DNA from: Deltaproteobacteria bacterium
GTDB taxonomy: Bacteria > Desulfobacterota > Desulfobulbia > Desulfobulbales > SURF-16
Length of the DNA stretch: 19,072 bases
Direction: 5' to 3'
Assembly (NCBI GenBank): GCA_029939635.1
Contig: JAOZSN010000034.1
Span: 3,067-22,138 of the forward strand
The position numbers and the translations under genes were made by a program. The notes below the pieces were generated by a model, which saw only the letters and a program-made list of their open reading frames with translations, was not told the DNA's origin and did not search any database. Positions 1 through 8,400 of this stretch are shown here, piece after piece (the first letter of the stretch is position 1; each line of letters begins with the position of its first letter).

Positions 1-366
1 ACTTTCTCCTTTATAGCCATCAACAAGCATCCCTAAGGCTCGCCGCATAAAGAGCGAAGAGGATTCTCTTTCATCCCTCTGTAATGATAAAAGCCCCTTA
101 AAACGTGACTTAACTGATAAATCTACGAGGATCTCAACAATATCCTCTGGCTGTTTATGACGATGGCGATATGAGGCAACCAAAACCTTGTAAACAATCT
201 TTAGCCTATCAAGTCGATAGGTCAACAAAACTGCACAGGCAGTACCACCAATAACCACAAAAAGTCCAGCCACGTTGAAATAAAGCGCAGCATGACCGTG
301 CCAAAAAAAGCCACTTAAAAATATTGCCAGACAGATAAAAAAACCAAAGACGTTTTTACTCATCAT
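1..366 (-). CDS. MotA-like flagellar stator subunit, 5' part only (runs off the left edge)
   Basis: The first 122 codons are present and the gene continues beyond position 1. MotA forms the ion channel of the flagellar stator together with MotB in the inner membrane. The start shows a hydrophobic segment at about residues 5-22 and a second at about 27-46 containing NVAGLFVVIGGT, which matches the MotA/PomA GGT signature. It is followed by a cytoplasmic stretch with EILVDLSVKSRFKGLLSLQ and FMRRALGMLVDGY, corresponding to the family's 'ar..G.laLe ... vdG' region. The start is the first of two tandem ATGs at 364-366, with AAGGA about 9 bases upstream. It begins 6 bases after the stop of the MotB-like gene, so the two are surely co-transcribed. 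The order MotB then MotA is the reverse of the common motAB order. ExbB/TolQ is less likely given the GGT motif and the MotB partner. Confidence 0.85.
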   Translation of the reverse strand, partial: MMSKNVFGFFICLAIFLSGFFWHGHAALYFNVAGLFVVIGGTACAVLLTYRLDRLKIVYKVLVASYRHRHKQPEDIVEILVDLSVKSRFKGLLSLQRDERESSSLFMRRALGMLVDGYKGES

Positions 367-372
367 TTGTTT

Positions 373-1272
373 TCATCCTTCGTTACGACCTAATACGGTC
401 TTGAAAGTAACTAGCTCTACAGGTTTTACAATTTGGATAGACCGATCAGGCCTTTTCTCTGCCAGAATAATCTCCACCCGCCGATTCAACTGTCGGCTCT
501 CCACACTATCATTGCTCACCATTGGTTCGGTACCAGCCTTGCCAATAATGGTAAAACGATCCTCCTCGAGTCCGCCAGATTCCATAAGAAACCGGGCCAC
601 ACTCAAGGCTCGGCCCATGGAGAGCTGCCAATTTGCATTTGTGTCACCACGAGGAGTACGATCGTCCGTGTGCCCCACCACCTGAATCTGATAAGGTGCA
701 ATGGTTAGAAGGGGAACTATGTGGTTTAAAGTCCGGCGAGCTTTTTCCTGGAGGAAATCGCTATTTTCAGGAAAAAGCAGCTCACCAGTGAGAATAATTC
801 GCACAGATTTATCCGGAACAAGATCAACCGAGGCAATATTGCTTATCCTTTCACGCTGCAGTACTTGGAGACTTTCATCATAGAAAGTGGCCAAGGCATG
901 GCCATGTGGAGGACTGATATCATCAGGTGTGGCAGTGGGAATAGTTTTTTCACCGCCGATGACTGCATCGGCGCGACCATGCCCTGCCTTTTCCCCCCAG
1001 ACCGGTGGGAAAAGAGAAATTTGATAGGCATAAAGAACAACAAAGAGAATGAACATGGTCATCATTAGATCAGACCAGGCCACGGCCCAATGGCCATTGC
1101 CTGGACGCCCTGACTGGCGACGACAATCATCCTTATACGGAGAAAAACCACCAAAAATCTCCTGACCAGCACGGGACTGACTCTGCTGATAACGAATAAT
1201 TTCCGCCTCAGTCAGTTCATCCTCTGCCAAAGGATCCTGCTCTTTCTTGGTAACTGTTGGTTTGCTGGTCAT
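373..1272 (-). CDS. MotB-like flagellar stator protein with OmpA peptidoglycan-binding domain
   Basis: This is the stator subunit that anchors the MotA/MotB ion channel to peptidoglycan. From the ATG at 1270-1272 it has 299 residues. A charged cytoplasmic N-terminus of about 60 residues comes first. A single membrane span at about 63-86 (AVAWSDLMMTMFILFVVLYA) follows, with Asp68 in the place of the conserved MotB ion-binding Asp. A periplasmic linker leads to an OmpA-like domain with VVGHTDD, NWQLSMGRALSVARFL and SRQLNRRVEI. The reading frame stays open upstream to a TTG at 1333-1335, which would give 320 residues, but that TTG has no clear ribosome site. The ATG at 1272 also has only a weak one (GGACC). 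A 16-codon ORF just upstream overlaps this ATG and could supply translational coupling. The C-terminus is followed after 6 bases by the MotA-like gene. It could serve a non-flagellar MotAB-like motor; no other flagellar gene is visible here. Confidence 0.88.
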   Translation of the reverse strand: MTSKPTVTKKEQDPLAEDELTEAEIIRYQQSQSRAGQEIFGGFSPYKDDCRRQSGRPGNGHWAVAWSDLMMTMFILFVVLYAYQISLFPPVWGEKAGHGRADAVIGGEKTIPTATPDDISPPHGHALATFYDESLQVLQRERISNIASVDLVPDKSVRIILTGELLFPENSDFLQEKARRTLNHIVPLLTIAPYQIQVVGHTDDRTPRGDTNANWQLSMGRALSVARFLMESGGLEEDRFTIIGKAGTEPMVSNDSVESRQLNRRVEIILAEKRPDRSIQIVKPVELVTFKTVLGRNEG

Positions 1273-1319
1273 AATAGCGAAGGTCCATTTATAAGGTGCA
1301 AGAATAACGAAATTATCAT
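1269..1319 (-). CDS. possible 16-residue leader ORF upstream of the MotB-like gene
   Basis: An ATG at 1317-1319 preceded by AAGGAGAGA opens a 16-codon frame reading MIISLFLHLINGPSLL. Its TGA stop overlaps the ATG of the MotB-like gene as ATGA (1269-1272). This is the only good purine-rich ribosome site near the start of the stator gene, although its spacing to the ATG (3 bases after GGAG) is short. The arrangement would suit translational coupling. Alternatively the AAGGAG sits inside a longer stator ORF starting at the TTG at 1335, and the short frame is chance. Confidence 0.25.
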   Translation of the reverse strand: MIISLFLHLINGPSLL

Positions 1320-1457
1320 TCTCTCCTTGGGCCAACCTATCGGTACAACCTTTTGATTTCTTAATATAATTTATTTATTTATCAGCAACAGCCCCACACA
1401 ATTCACATATTTCACAGCTGGCACTACCCCACCTAAGGCAGAAAGCTGGACAATGCA

Positions 1458-2021
1458 CTACTTCAGAAAGGGTAGTAACGCCTTAAAATCAGCTGTTCCT
1501 GCCTTATGTAGCAACTCATAAATAATCATTTCGGTATTGGCAACAACCCCGCCAATTTCAGAGATACGCGTTAGCCCTGTCTGGTAATTTTTTTCCACCC
1601 TGGAATAGACTGCATCAGCTGGCACCCACATCTCATAATCTCGCTGCAATCCGCCTTGAACTGTTTGATAAATACAGATATGGGTTTCCACTCCACAGAC
1701 TATCCAGCTCTTCACGGCGGAATACCCGGCAAGATGATCAGCAATTTCTGGGTTATAAAAACAACCAAATTCCAGTTTATCAAGGGGTGTATCATCTACC
1801 ATTTCAGCTGTAATCTCTGGTAATAATTCACCAATCCTGGCAACATACTGGGTAGTGGCAACCACTGGCATCTGTAATTGCCGAGCTGTTTTCAGCAGCA
1901 ACACAGCATTACGGACAACCTCATCCTTAGCAGGGATAACCCGCATCATGCGCTCCTGAATATCAACTACCAGCAGACCGCAATTTTTTGGTGTCAATGT
2001 GGTTAATTTTGTCGATGTCAT
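1458..2021 (-). CDS. isochorismatase-family cysteine hydrolase
   Basis: This is a 187-residue cytosolic single-domain hydrolase of the isochorismatase-like (cysteine hydrolase) superfamily. The triad is readable: Asp20 in LLVVDIQ, Lys82 in LDKLEF and the nucleophile Cys116 in GVETHICI. The GVET segment before it carries the family's usual cis-peptide. The length is typical of the small stand-alone members. Such proteins hydrolyse amides or N-carbamoyl compounds, or are of unknown substrate. Nothing in this sequence or its neighbours identifies the substrate, and enterobactin-type synthesis genes are absent, so a role as a true isochorismatase is not supported. The ATG at 2019-2021 has a strong AGGAGG site. 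The gene is divergent from asnS across 146 bases and lies upstream of the MotB-like gene on the same strand after 122 bases. Confidence 0.88.
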   Translation of the reverse strand: MTSTKLTTLTPKNCGLLVVDIQERMMRVIPAKDEVVRNAVLLLKTARQLQMPVVATTQYVARIGELLPEITAEMVDDTPLDKLEFGCFYNPEIADHLAGYSAVKSWIVCGVETHICIYQTVQGGLQRDYEMWVPADAVYSRVEKNYQTGLTRISEIGGVVANTEMIIYELLHKAGTADFKALLPFLK

Positions 2022-2091
2022 ACCATTTTCCTCCTATCACCTTTGCAGGCTTATATTTCGCCAAGTTTTATACACTTACTGACCTCTTACC

Positions 2092-2131
2092 ACTTTTCAT
2101 TGCTGCCCATTAGCATGAAAAGTACTATACT
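2092..2131 (+). promoter_or_regulatory. candidate asnS promoter overlapped by an inverted repeat
   Basis: A perfect 9-base inverted repeat, ACTTTTCAT at 2092-2100 and ATGAAAAGT at 2115-2123, is extended inside by GCT (2102-2104) and AGC (2112-2114). It spans a candidate promoter: TTGCTG at 2100-2105, a 17-base spacer and TACTAT at 2123-2128. An overlapping TATACT lies at 2126-2131. The palindrome would cover the polymerase site, as an operator would. The promoter assignment is inferred from sequence only. Confidence 0.4.
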
Positions 2132-2167
2132 ACATATTTTTCACCTTTAACCACCTATCAGGTTGCC

Positions 2168-3559
2168 ATGCCCTTACCACAACGCATCAACGAAATTCTC
2201 TCATCTCCTGCCATTGGTACGCATATTCAGGTCACAGGTTGGCTCCGTTCATGTCGGAACTCTAAAGAAATATCCTTTCTTGACCTCAACGATGGGTCTG
2301 GCCTTACAGGCCTACAGGTGGTGGCAGACAAAACTCTGCCTAACTATGAAAGTGAGATACAAAATCTCTCCACCGCCTGCGCCATTACTGTCCACGGCCT
2401 GCTGCAAGAGTCGCCAGCTAAAGGCCAGGCAGTTGAACTGCTTGCTACCACTATCGAGATCGTTGGTTGGAGCAACCCTGCCCTGTACCCCTTACAGAAA
2501 AAACGCCACTCCTTAGAATTTTTACGCACCCTCCCTCACCTGCGTGGCCGCACCAATAGTTTAAGTGCTATGATGCGTATCCGCAACTGTCTCAGCTTTG
2601 CAGTGCACCGCTTCTTCCAGCACCACGCTTTTCAACAGCTTCATACCCCCATCATCACCACCAGTGATTGTGAAGGGGCCGGAGAGATGTTCACCGTCAC
2701 CAGCCTTGATCTTGACAATCTCCCTAAAACTGCCGAGGGACAGGTTAGCTTTGCAGAGGATTTTTTCAGCCAACACGCCAGTCTCACTGTCAGTGGCCAG
2801 CTTGAAGCAGAAGCATATGCCTTGGCTGTGGGGCCTGTCTATACATTTGGCCCCACCTTTCGGGCCGAAAACTCCCACACCAGCCGACATCTGGCTGAAT
2901 TCTGGATGGTGGAGCCTGAAATCCCTTTTTGTGACCTGACTCTAGACATGGAGATTGCTGAAGAGATGATGCAGTTTCTGGTGGCAGCCGTCATTGAAGA
3001 ATGCCCTGACGATATTGATTTTTTTAGTCGTTTTGTCGACAAAAAATTAGCCATGCGCCTTGAGGTAATGGCACGCCCATTTCACCATATTACCTACAGC
3101 GATGCCATTAACCAACTACAGCAAACAACCACCAAATTCAACTACCCGATAAACTGGGGTGTTGATCTCCAGTCAGAGCATGAAAAATTTCTCACCGACG
3201 AGATATTCAAAGGCCCAGTTATAGTCACTGATTACCCTAAAAACATTAAACCATTTTATATGCGCTGTAATGATGATGGAAAAACTGTGGCAGCCATGGA
3301 TATTCTGGCCCCTAGCATTGGCGAGATCATCGGCGGTAGCCAACGGGAAGAGCGTTTAACCCCGTTGGAACAACGCATGGCAGAATGTCATGTTTCCCGC
3401 CAAGAGTATGACTGGTATCTTGACCTGCGCCGTTTCGGTAGTGTACCCCATGCGGGGTTTGGCCTTGGCTTTGAACGCATGGTGTTACTTATGACAGGAT
3501 TAGGCAACATCAGAGATGTTATTCCCTTCCCTCGCACCCCTGGAGGTGTGGCACGCTAA
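2168..3559 (+). CDS. asnS: asparaginyl-tRNA synthetase
   Basis: This class IIb aminoacyl-tRNA synthetase charges tRNA-Asn with asparagine in the cytoplasm. At 463 residues it is close to the usual length for bacterial AsnRS. The N-terminal OB-fold anticodon-binding domain occupies about residues 15-105 (HIQVTGWLRSCRNSKEISFL, then GLTGLQVV). The catalytic core follows. Its motif 1 area has TPIITTSDCEGAGEMF, motif 2 has GPTFRAENSHTSRHLAEFW, and motif 3 near the C-terminus has GFGLGFERMVLLMTG. The protein ends in PFPRTPGG, as AsnRS enzymes typically do. The split TSDCEGAGEMF and HTSRHLAEFWM signatures favour AsnRS over AspRS. Only a weak AGG lies 5 bases before the ATG. The stop codon overlaps the start of the dihydrouridine synthase gene (TAATG), so the two are translationally coupled. 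Confidence 0.97.
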   Translation: MPLPQRINEILSSPAIGTHIQVTGWLRSCRNSKEISFLDLNDGSGLTGLQVVADKTLPNYESEIQNLSTACAITVHGLLQESPAKGQAVELLATTIEIVGWSNPALYPLQKKRHSLEFLRTLPHLRGRTNSLSAMMRIRNCLSFAVHRFFQHHAFQQLHTPIITTSDCEGAGEMFTVTSLDLDNLPKTAEGQVSFAEDFFSQHASLTVSGQLEAEAYALAVGPVYTFGPTFRAENSHTSRHLAEFWMVEPEIPFCDLTLDMEIAEEMMQFLVAAVIEECPDDIDFFSRFVDKKLAMRLEVMARPFHHITYSDAINQLQQTTTKFNYPINWGVDLQSEHEKFLTDEIFKGPVIVTDYPKNIKPFYMRCNDDGKTVAAMDILAPSIGEIIGGSQREERLTPLEQRMAECHVSRQEYDWYLDLRRFGSVPHAGFGLGFERMVLLMTGLGNIRDVIPFPRTPGGVAR

Positions 3560-4512
3560 TGCCTTCCCTCTGCCTCGCCCCGTTACGCGGCCTAACCGAC
3601 ACCACCTATCGCACCACCTTTGCCAACCACTTTCCTGGCTTCGACGATACCATTGCCCCATTTCTCACCACCTTTCAAGGCACCAGGGTCAAGGCAGCCA
3701 AACTTGCCGATGTACTGCCGGAAAACAACTCAACCCTGCCAGTTACCCCGCAAATTATCTCTAAAGATGCCGACCAGTTCATTGTCCTGGCCACCATGCT
3801 TCATGATCTTGGCTATGAAACAGTCAACCTGAATCTAGGCTGTCCTTACCCCATGGTTGCTAATAAAGGACGCGGCTCAGGTTTTTTACCTTTCCCTGAC
3901 AAGCTGGAAAAATTTCTTGAAAAGATTATGACCAGCCCCACCAAACTGTCCATTAAGACGCGTCTTGGCCGTCGAGACCCTGCCGAACTTAACACCCTGA
4001 TGCCCATCTTTAACCGCTTTCCCCTTACCGAGCTTATAATCCATCCCCGCTTGGGAGTGCAAATGTATAAAGGCCAGGTGGATCTGTATAGTTTTGCCCG
4101 TTGCCTTGAAACAAGCAGTAATCCAGTCGTCTATAATGGAGATATTACTGAACTCTCTTCCTATACAAGCCTCAGTGAACGCTTCCCAACCATTACACGT
4201 TGGATGATTGGTCGTGGTGCGCTGGCCAACCCTTTTTTGCCTGGCCAGATAAAAGGTGAAATCCTACCAGAGGATCCTGTAGCTGTTCTCCACGATTTCC
4301 ATGCAGAGTTGTTTTCCTTATATGGTGAAAAAATGGCAGGTGGGGGCCACCTTCTCGGGCGTATGAAAGGGATCTGGTTTTACCTATGCCAACATTTTGC
4401 GGCAGAAGAAAAAATTCTTAAAAAAATCCAAAAAACAAAAAATATTGCCGCCTATGAGCAGGTTGTGCACCACTTTTTTGCATCCTCCCCTGCCTGGAGC
4501 ACAACAAGGTAA
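3559..4512 (+). CDS. tRNA-dihydrouridine synthase (Dus family)
   Basis: This FMN-dependent enzyme reduces uridine to dihydrouridine in tRNA. At 317 residues it is typical of Dus proteins. The TIM-barrel start LAPLRGLTD (6-14) matches the family's 'APM.g.TD'. The catalytic Cys95 lies in NLNLGCPYP. KTRLG (133-137) and IIHPR (160-164) are the flavin- and tRNA-contacting motifs. YNGDI (192-196) and IGRGALANPF (217-226) bind the FMN phosphate. The motif after the catalytic Cys reads KGRGSGFL, somewhat different from the DusA/DusB pattern. I therefore do not assign it to A, B or C; it resembles a divergent Dus group. The first base of its ATG is the last base of the asnS stop. The pairing with a tRNA synthetase fits a tRNA-maturation role. 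Confidence 0.93.
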   Translation: MPSLCLAPLRGLTDTTYRTTFANHFPGFDDTIAPFLTTFQGTRVKAAKLADVLPENNSTLPVTPQIISKDADQFIVLATMLHDLGYETVNLNLGCPYPMVANKGRGSGFLPFPDKLEKFLEKIMTSPTKLSIKTRLGRRDPAELNTLMPIFNRFPLTELIIHPRLGVQMYKGQVDLYSFARCLETSSNPVVYNGDITELSSYTSLSERFPTITRWMIGRGALANPFLPGQIKGEILPEDPVAVLHDFHAELFSLYGEKMAGGGHLLGRMKGIWFYLCQHFAAEEKILKKIQKTKNIAAYEQVVHHFFASSPAWSTTR

Positions 4513-4532
4513 CCAGCACAGGTACTAACCCT

Positions 4533-5405
4533 ATGAAAATCCTTCACAGAAACATATCAATTACAATCCTATTCTTTTTCCTCACCTCCCCAGCCTTAGC
4601 TGCTTCTTCACTGTGGGTAACGGAAATAGATGACCATCAACTCTTCCTCATGGGCTCAATCCATGTCCTACAGAAATCACATTATCCCCTCCCCACGGCC
4701 TTAGAAGAAGCGTACAAAAAATGTGAGGTAGTGGTATTTGAGATTGACCAAAAGGAAATGGAAACGACCGAAGTTCAACAGATGTTTCTTCGCTTGGGGA
4801 CATACCCCCCCAGCACCAGTCTGGATAAACACCTGAGCGAGACAACCCTGGTAGCCTTCAATGATTACCTGGCCACGATACAACTCCCCTTTGCCATATT
4901 CAAACAGTTCAAACCCGCCTACTGTGCCTTAGTGATTACCATGATGGAATTTGAACGACTTGGTTTTTTAGCAAACTATGGTCTGGATCAATATTATGCA
5001 GAAAAAGCTACCCATGATGGCAAAAAACAACTGGCCCTAGAAACAGCTGCCTTTCAATTCAATTTATTTTTCAACCAGAAGGCTATACCCCAAGACATTT
5101 TTCTGGCCCAAACCCTGAAGGAGATCAAAGAGCTGCCAATCATTGCAGCCAGCATGGAAAAATCATGGACAACAGGCAATAGCGCTTATTTATACAAACT
5201 GCTCAGTGCCAGTTTCAGCCAATACCCACAATTTTATAAAGTGCTTATCACTGATCGTAATAAAAGATGGGTCCCCAGACTCTTGCAAATCATGGCTGAG
5301 GAAAAGAAGAATGTGCTGGTGGTGGTTGGAGCCGGACACCTGGTAGGCCCGGAAAGTGTTGTAGAATTACTGCAAGGAAGAGGATATAGGGTCAAACAAC
5401 TTTAA
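4533..5405 (+). CDS. TraB/GumN family protein, exported
   Basis: This 290-residue protein has an N-terminal signal peptide: a short basic start, a hydrophobic core at 9-19, and likely cleavage after ALA at 23. It therefore acts outside the cytoplasm, either free or retained. The mature part matches the TraB/GumN (PF01963) family. GSIH (41-44), an acidic VVFEID (67-72), YGLDQYYAEKA (149-159), LALE (167-170), DRNKRW (241-246) and VVVGAGHLVG (263-272) are its conserved motifs. The His and Glu residues of GSIH, LE and GAGH resemble a metal-binding set. Members of this superfamily, including Tiki, are proposed metalloproteases, but bacterial function is mostly unproven. It lies 20 bases after the dihydrouridine synthase and ends the asnS run. 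The ribosome site is weak. A terminator follows. Confidence 0.88.
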   Translation: MKILHRNISITILFFFLTSPALAASSLWVTEIDDHQLFLMGSIHVLQKSHYPLPTALEEAYKKCEVVVFEIDQKEMETTEVQQMFLRLGTYPPSTSLDKHLSETTLVAFNDYLATIQLPFAIFKQFKPAYCALVITMMEFERLGFLANYGLDQYYAEKATHDGKKQLALETAAFQFNLFFNQKAIPQDIFLAQTLKEIKELPIIAASMEKSWTTGNSAYLYKLLSASFSQYPQFYKVLITDRNKRWVPRLLQIMAEEKKNVLVVVGAGHLVGPESVVELLQGRGYRVKQL

Positions 5406-5423
5406 CAACAAACCGGAGAGGTA

Positions 5424-5462
5424 AAGAATGGTATATATTGAAAATACCATTCTTCAATTTTT
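5424..5462 (+). terminator. rho-independent terminator after the TraB/GumN gene
   Basis: A perfect 11-base stem (AAGAATGGTAT at 5424-5434 and ATACCATTCTT at 5444-5454) with a 9-base loop is followed by a T-rich tail on the plus strand. It ends the asnS-dus-TraB/GumN transcript. The gene converging from the right stops at 5471, but the minus-strand side has no T run, so termination in that direction is uncertain. Confidence 0.8.
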
Positions 5463-5470
5463 AGATTTTT

Positions 5471-8400
5471 TTAGTTCTTAGCAAATCCCCATTGCTCGAC
5501 AATCATATCATACTGGTAGACTAACTCCAGGGTGAAAAACTTCACCTCCTGTTTTTCACGACAACGCATGCGAAAAATGAGAATATCGTCCTTTGACTCG
5601 AGAAAATCAATCTGAGGCTGGGTAAGGGACGTGGCACGTACACCAACAAAATTTTCCGTGAAAATATCTTTATAATGATCCATGAGATACGCTTTCTTGT
5701 CATCAATAACTGAAGCAAGCTCGGTCTCTCTGATCTGCTTTTTCGTCTTTTCCAGGATAGCAACCATATCAGGCTGGGAGGCAAAAGAAGAACTATTAAT
5801 GGCCGCCACTATACGCTGATAGGCCGCACGGGCCTTAGAGTATTTTTGCTGTTCAATATAGCCAGCAGCGATATTTGTTTCCATTTTAACCAAAACACCC
5901 AGCAAAGAGCCATAGACAATCTTCTCCGTTTCAACCTGAGATTTACCAGGTAAGGGGATAGATTCTTTTACCACATCAGCAGCAACCTGATACTCATGCA
6001 CCGCCTTTGCCCATTTACGCTTATCGCGGAAGGCATCACCATCGACCATAGAGCGTAACAATAAGGTCTGGGACTGTTTCACCAGGACATACTTTGCCTT
6101 TGATGTTTCGATGATATTCTTTTCAGTGGAAATTTTTTGCGCAGCGGTGAATTTATCAACTGCTGCAGCCCATTTTTTTTCTTTCAGCAGGGCATCACCT
6201 TCATTAACGAGCATAGAAAACCGGGCTCGTTGCAGGTAACGATGCACATCGTAACTTGTGGAGGGGTCAGCCACATCCTTTTTCTTCGCCAACAGCATGG
6301 CCTTTTCAAATACAGAAATGGCCTGGGACCACTGAGAAGCAATAAAATGTGTTTTCCCGGTGGAAACCAACTGGGCAAAACGTGTCTGCGAAACAAGTAA
6401 GTCCACTTGAGCTAAAACCTTGGGATCAAGACGATCTTTATTCTCTTTAGCTATCTTTTGTGCCTTTTCATAGGTAGCGAGGGCATTCTGCCAATCAGCC
6501 GCAGCTCCCTGTTTTTCACCCTTCGCAATGAAGGCGTCTATCTGCTCATAAGCTCGGTGAGCCCGTTTAGAGATATAACGCCCTTGATGCAAAATCTTAC
6601 CTTCAATACCTTCACGAAAATGCTCAGAGCCAAGCAAATCATCCACCTTGGCCAACAATTCTTTCTTATCACCATTTTTAAAGAGTTTTATCGAGCCGAC
6701 AATTTTTTTAATACGTGCACAATCAGCCTTGGCCTTATCAAAATTTCCAGCCTCAAGCAGGGAATTCATCTCCCCCCATAATGTATCAGCCTTGGCATAA
6801 GAGCGCCATTCATACCCACCCCACAGAGAGAGAAGAATGGCCACCATGAGCACGCCCCCAGCAATAATAATGGGACGATTTTGTTTTTGAGCAAAAAAAC
6901 CTGGCCCCTTCGGCTCTTTGACCTTAGGTGGCGACTTTTTCTTTTTAGCAACAGAGCGAGGGGCAGAGGGCGAAGCTAGTGTTTCGGACTGCGCAGCGGC
7001 GGGAGGTGGCGCGGCCTGAAAGGCGTTATCACTAGACATAGTCGGCAGTTCTGTTTCACCCAAAGAAGATAATTCATCGGCTTCAGTACTCTCTAAAGTA
7101 AGTGCCGGCTCTTGAGAACTAGCAGGCTCATTTCCTTGACCAAGCAACATCCAGGCATTACGCACCCTTTTCATGTCAGCTTCAAGACCTGGAAAATCTG
7201 CCACTGCTTCCATAACTTCTTCAAGCTTGCCTGCCGCCTTTTCAATCAACCCCTGACTTTCGAAATCAAGGGCAGTCTTATGAACGTCTTCAACTGCCTC
7301 TATACGTTCTTCAACTGTTATATGGAGGGATTTAACATCAGCACTTTGCTGCTCAACCGGTAGAGTCACAAACTTTTTTCGTGCCGCATAGTACTTACGT
7401 TGATCCAGCATGCCTGAGAAGATATCAAAATCAACATCCACCTCATTGAGATCAAGATCAATCTCATCATCACCAAAACTTTCATGGGACAGGCCATTCA
7501 GAGTCTCATCAACAGCGATATTCTCAATGACAATATCAGATTGTTCGCCAGCACTTTCATCATCTGGACTGGATAGATCTAAATCCAATTTCATGCTTTT
7601 AGACGCGGGATCATCAGCAGGGACATCAAGCTCAATTTCATCTACCGAGATATCGCCAAGATCAAGGCGCATGGAACCCTCAGAGACGTCATCAAGAGCT
7701 GAAGACTGGAACTCTATTTCTGGTGTCTCATCATCTTGAGAAGAACCAGAAGAGGATGACGAATCACCCAAGGCCTCTGATTGAAATTCTATCTCAGGAA
7801 AATCATCATCTGCAGCAGGACTTGAATCTGGTGGTGCTGACTGAGCAAATGCAGTTGACTGGAATTCAATTTCAGGGAATTCGTCTTCAGAGACAGCACT
7901 TTCATCTGCAGGTTCAGGGTTGCTAAAGGCAGCAGATTGAACTTTAATCTCAGGAACATCAGCTTCAGTAGCACTCTGAATTGCAGCATCATCCTCATTG
8001 AGCTCTTCTGCCCCAAGCTCAACAGTGCCAAACTGGATTTCAGGCAGGTTAGATTCATCAAGATCAAGGGGAACATCAGAGGAAGCATTATCTTCCTCTA
8101 CAGAACTGGCACTACCAGCATCACCGAGGAAATCATACTGATCAGCTGGAATTTCCGAACCATGATCAGTCAGCCAGTCCATGGCTGCAGGATTGAAAAC
8201 ATTTTCATCCGAATAGACCTGCCAAGCAATCATGCGAGCAATATGATTAATGAGATCAACAAGAGTCTTTGTTTTATCCCAAAAATCCGCAATCTTGATT
8301 GCGGAAGGATCAATATCAGGATGGAATATTTCGGTAAGGGGTTTACAGTTAGGGGGGAAATGCGGGAACCCAAAAGAAAGACTTATCTCAACACGATGTT

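Noticed and set aside
1273..1335. TTG start extending the MotB-like protein by 21 residues
   Set aside because: No clear ribosome site precedes it and the extra residues are not MotB-like. The ATG at 1272 is preferred, though not proven.
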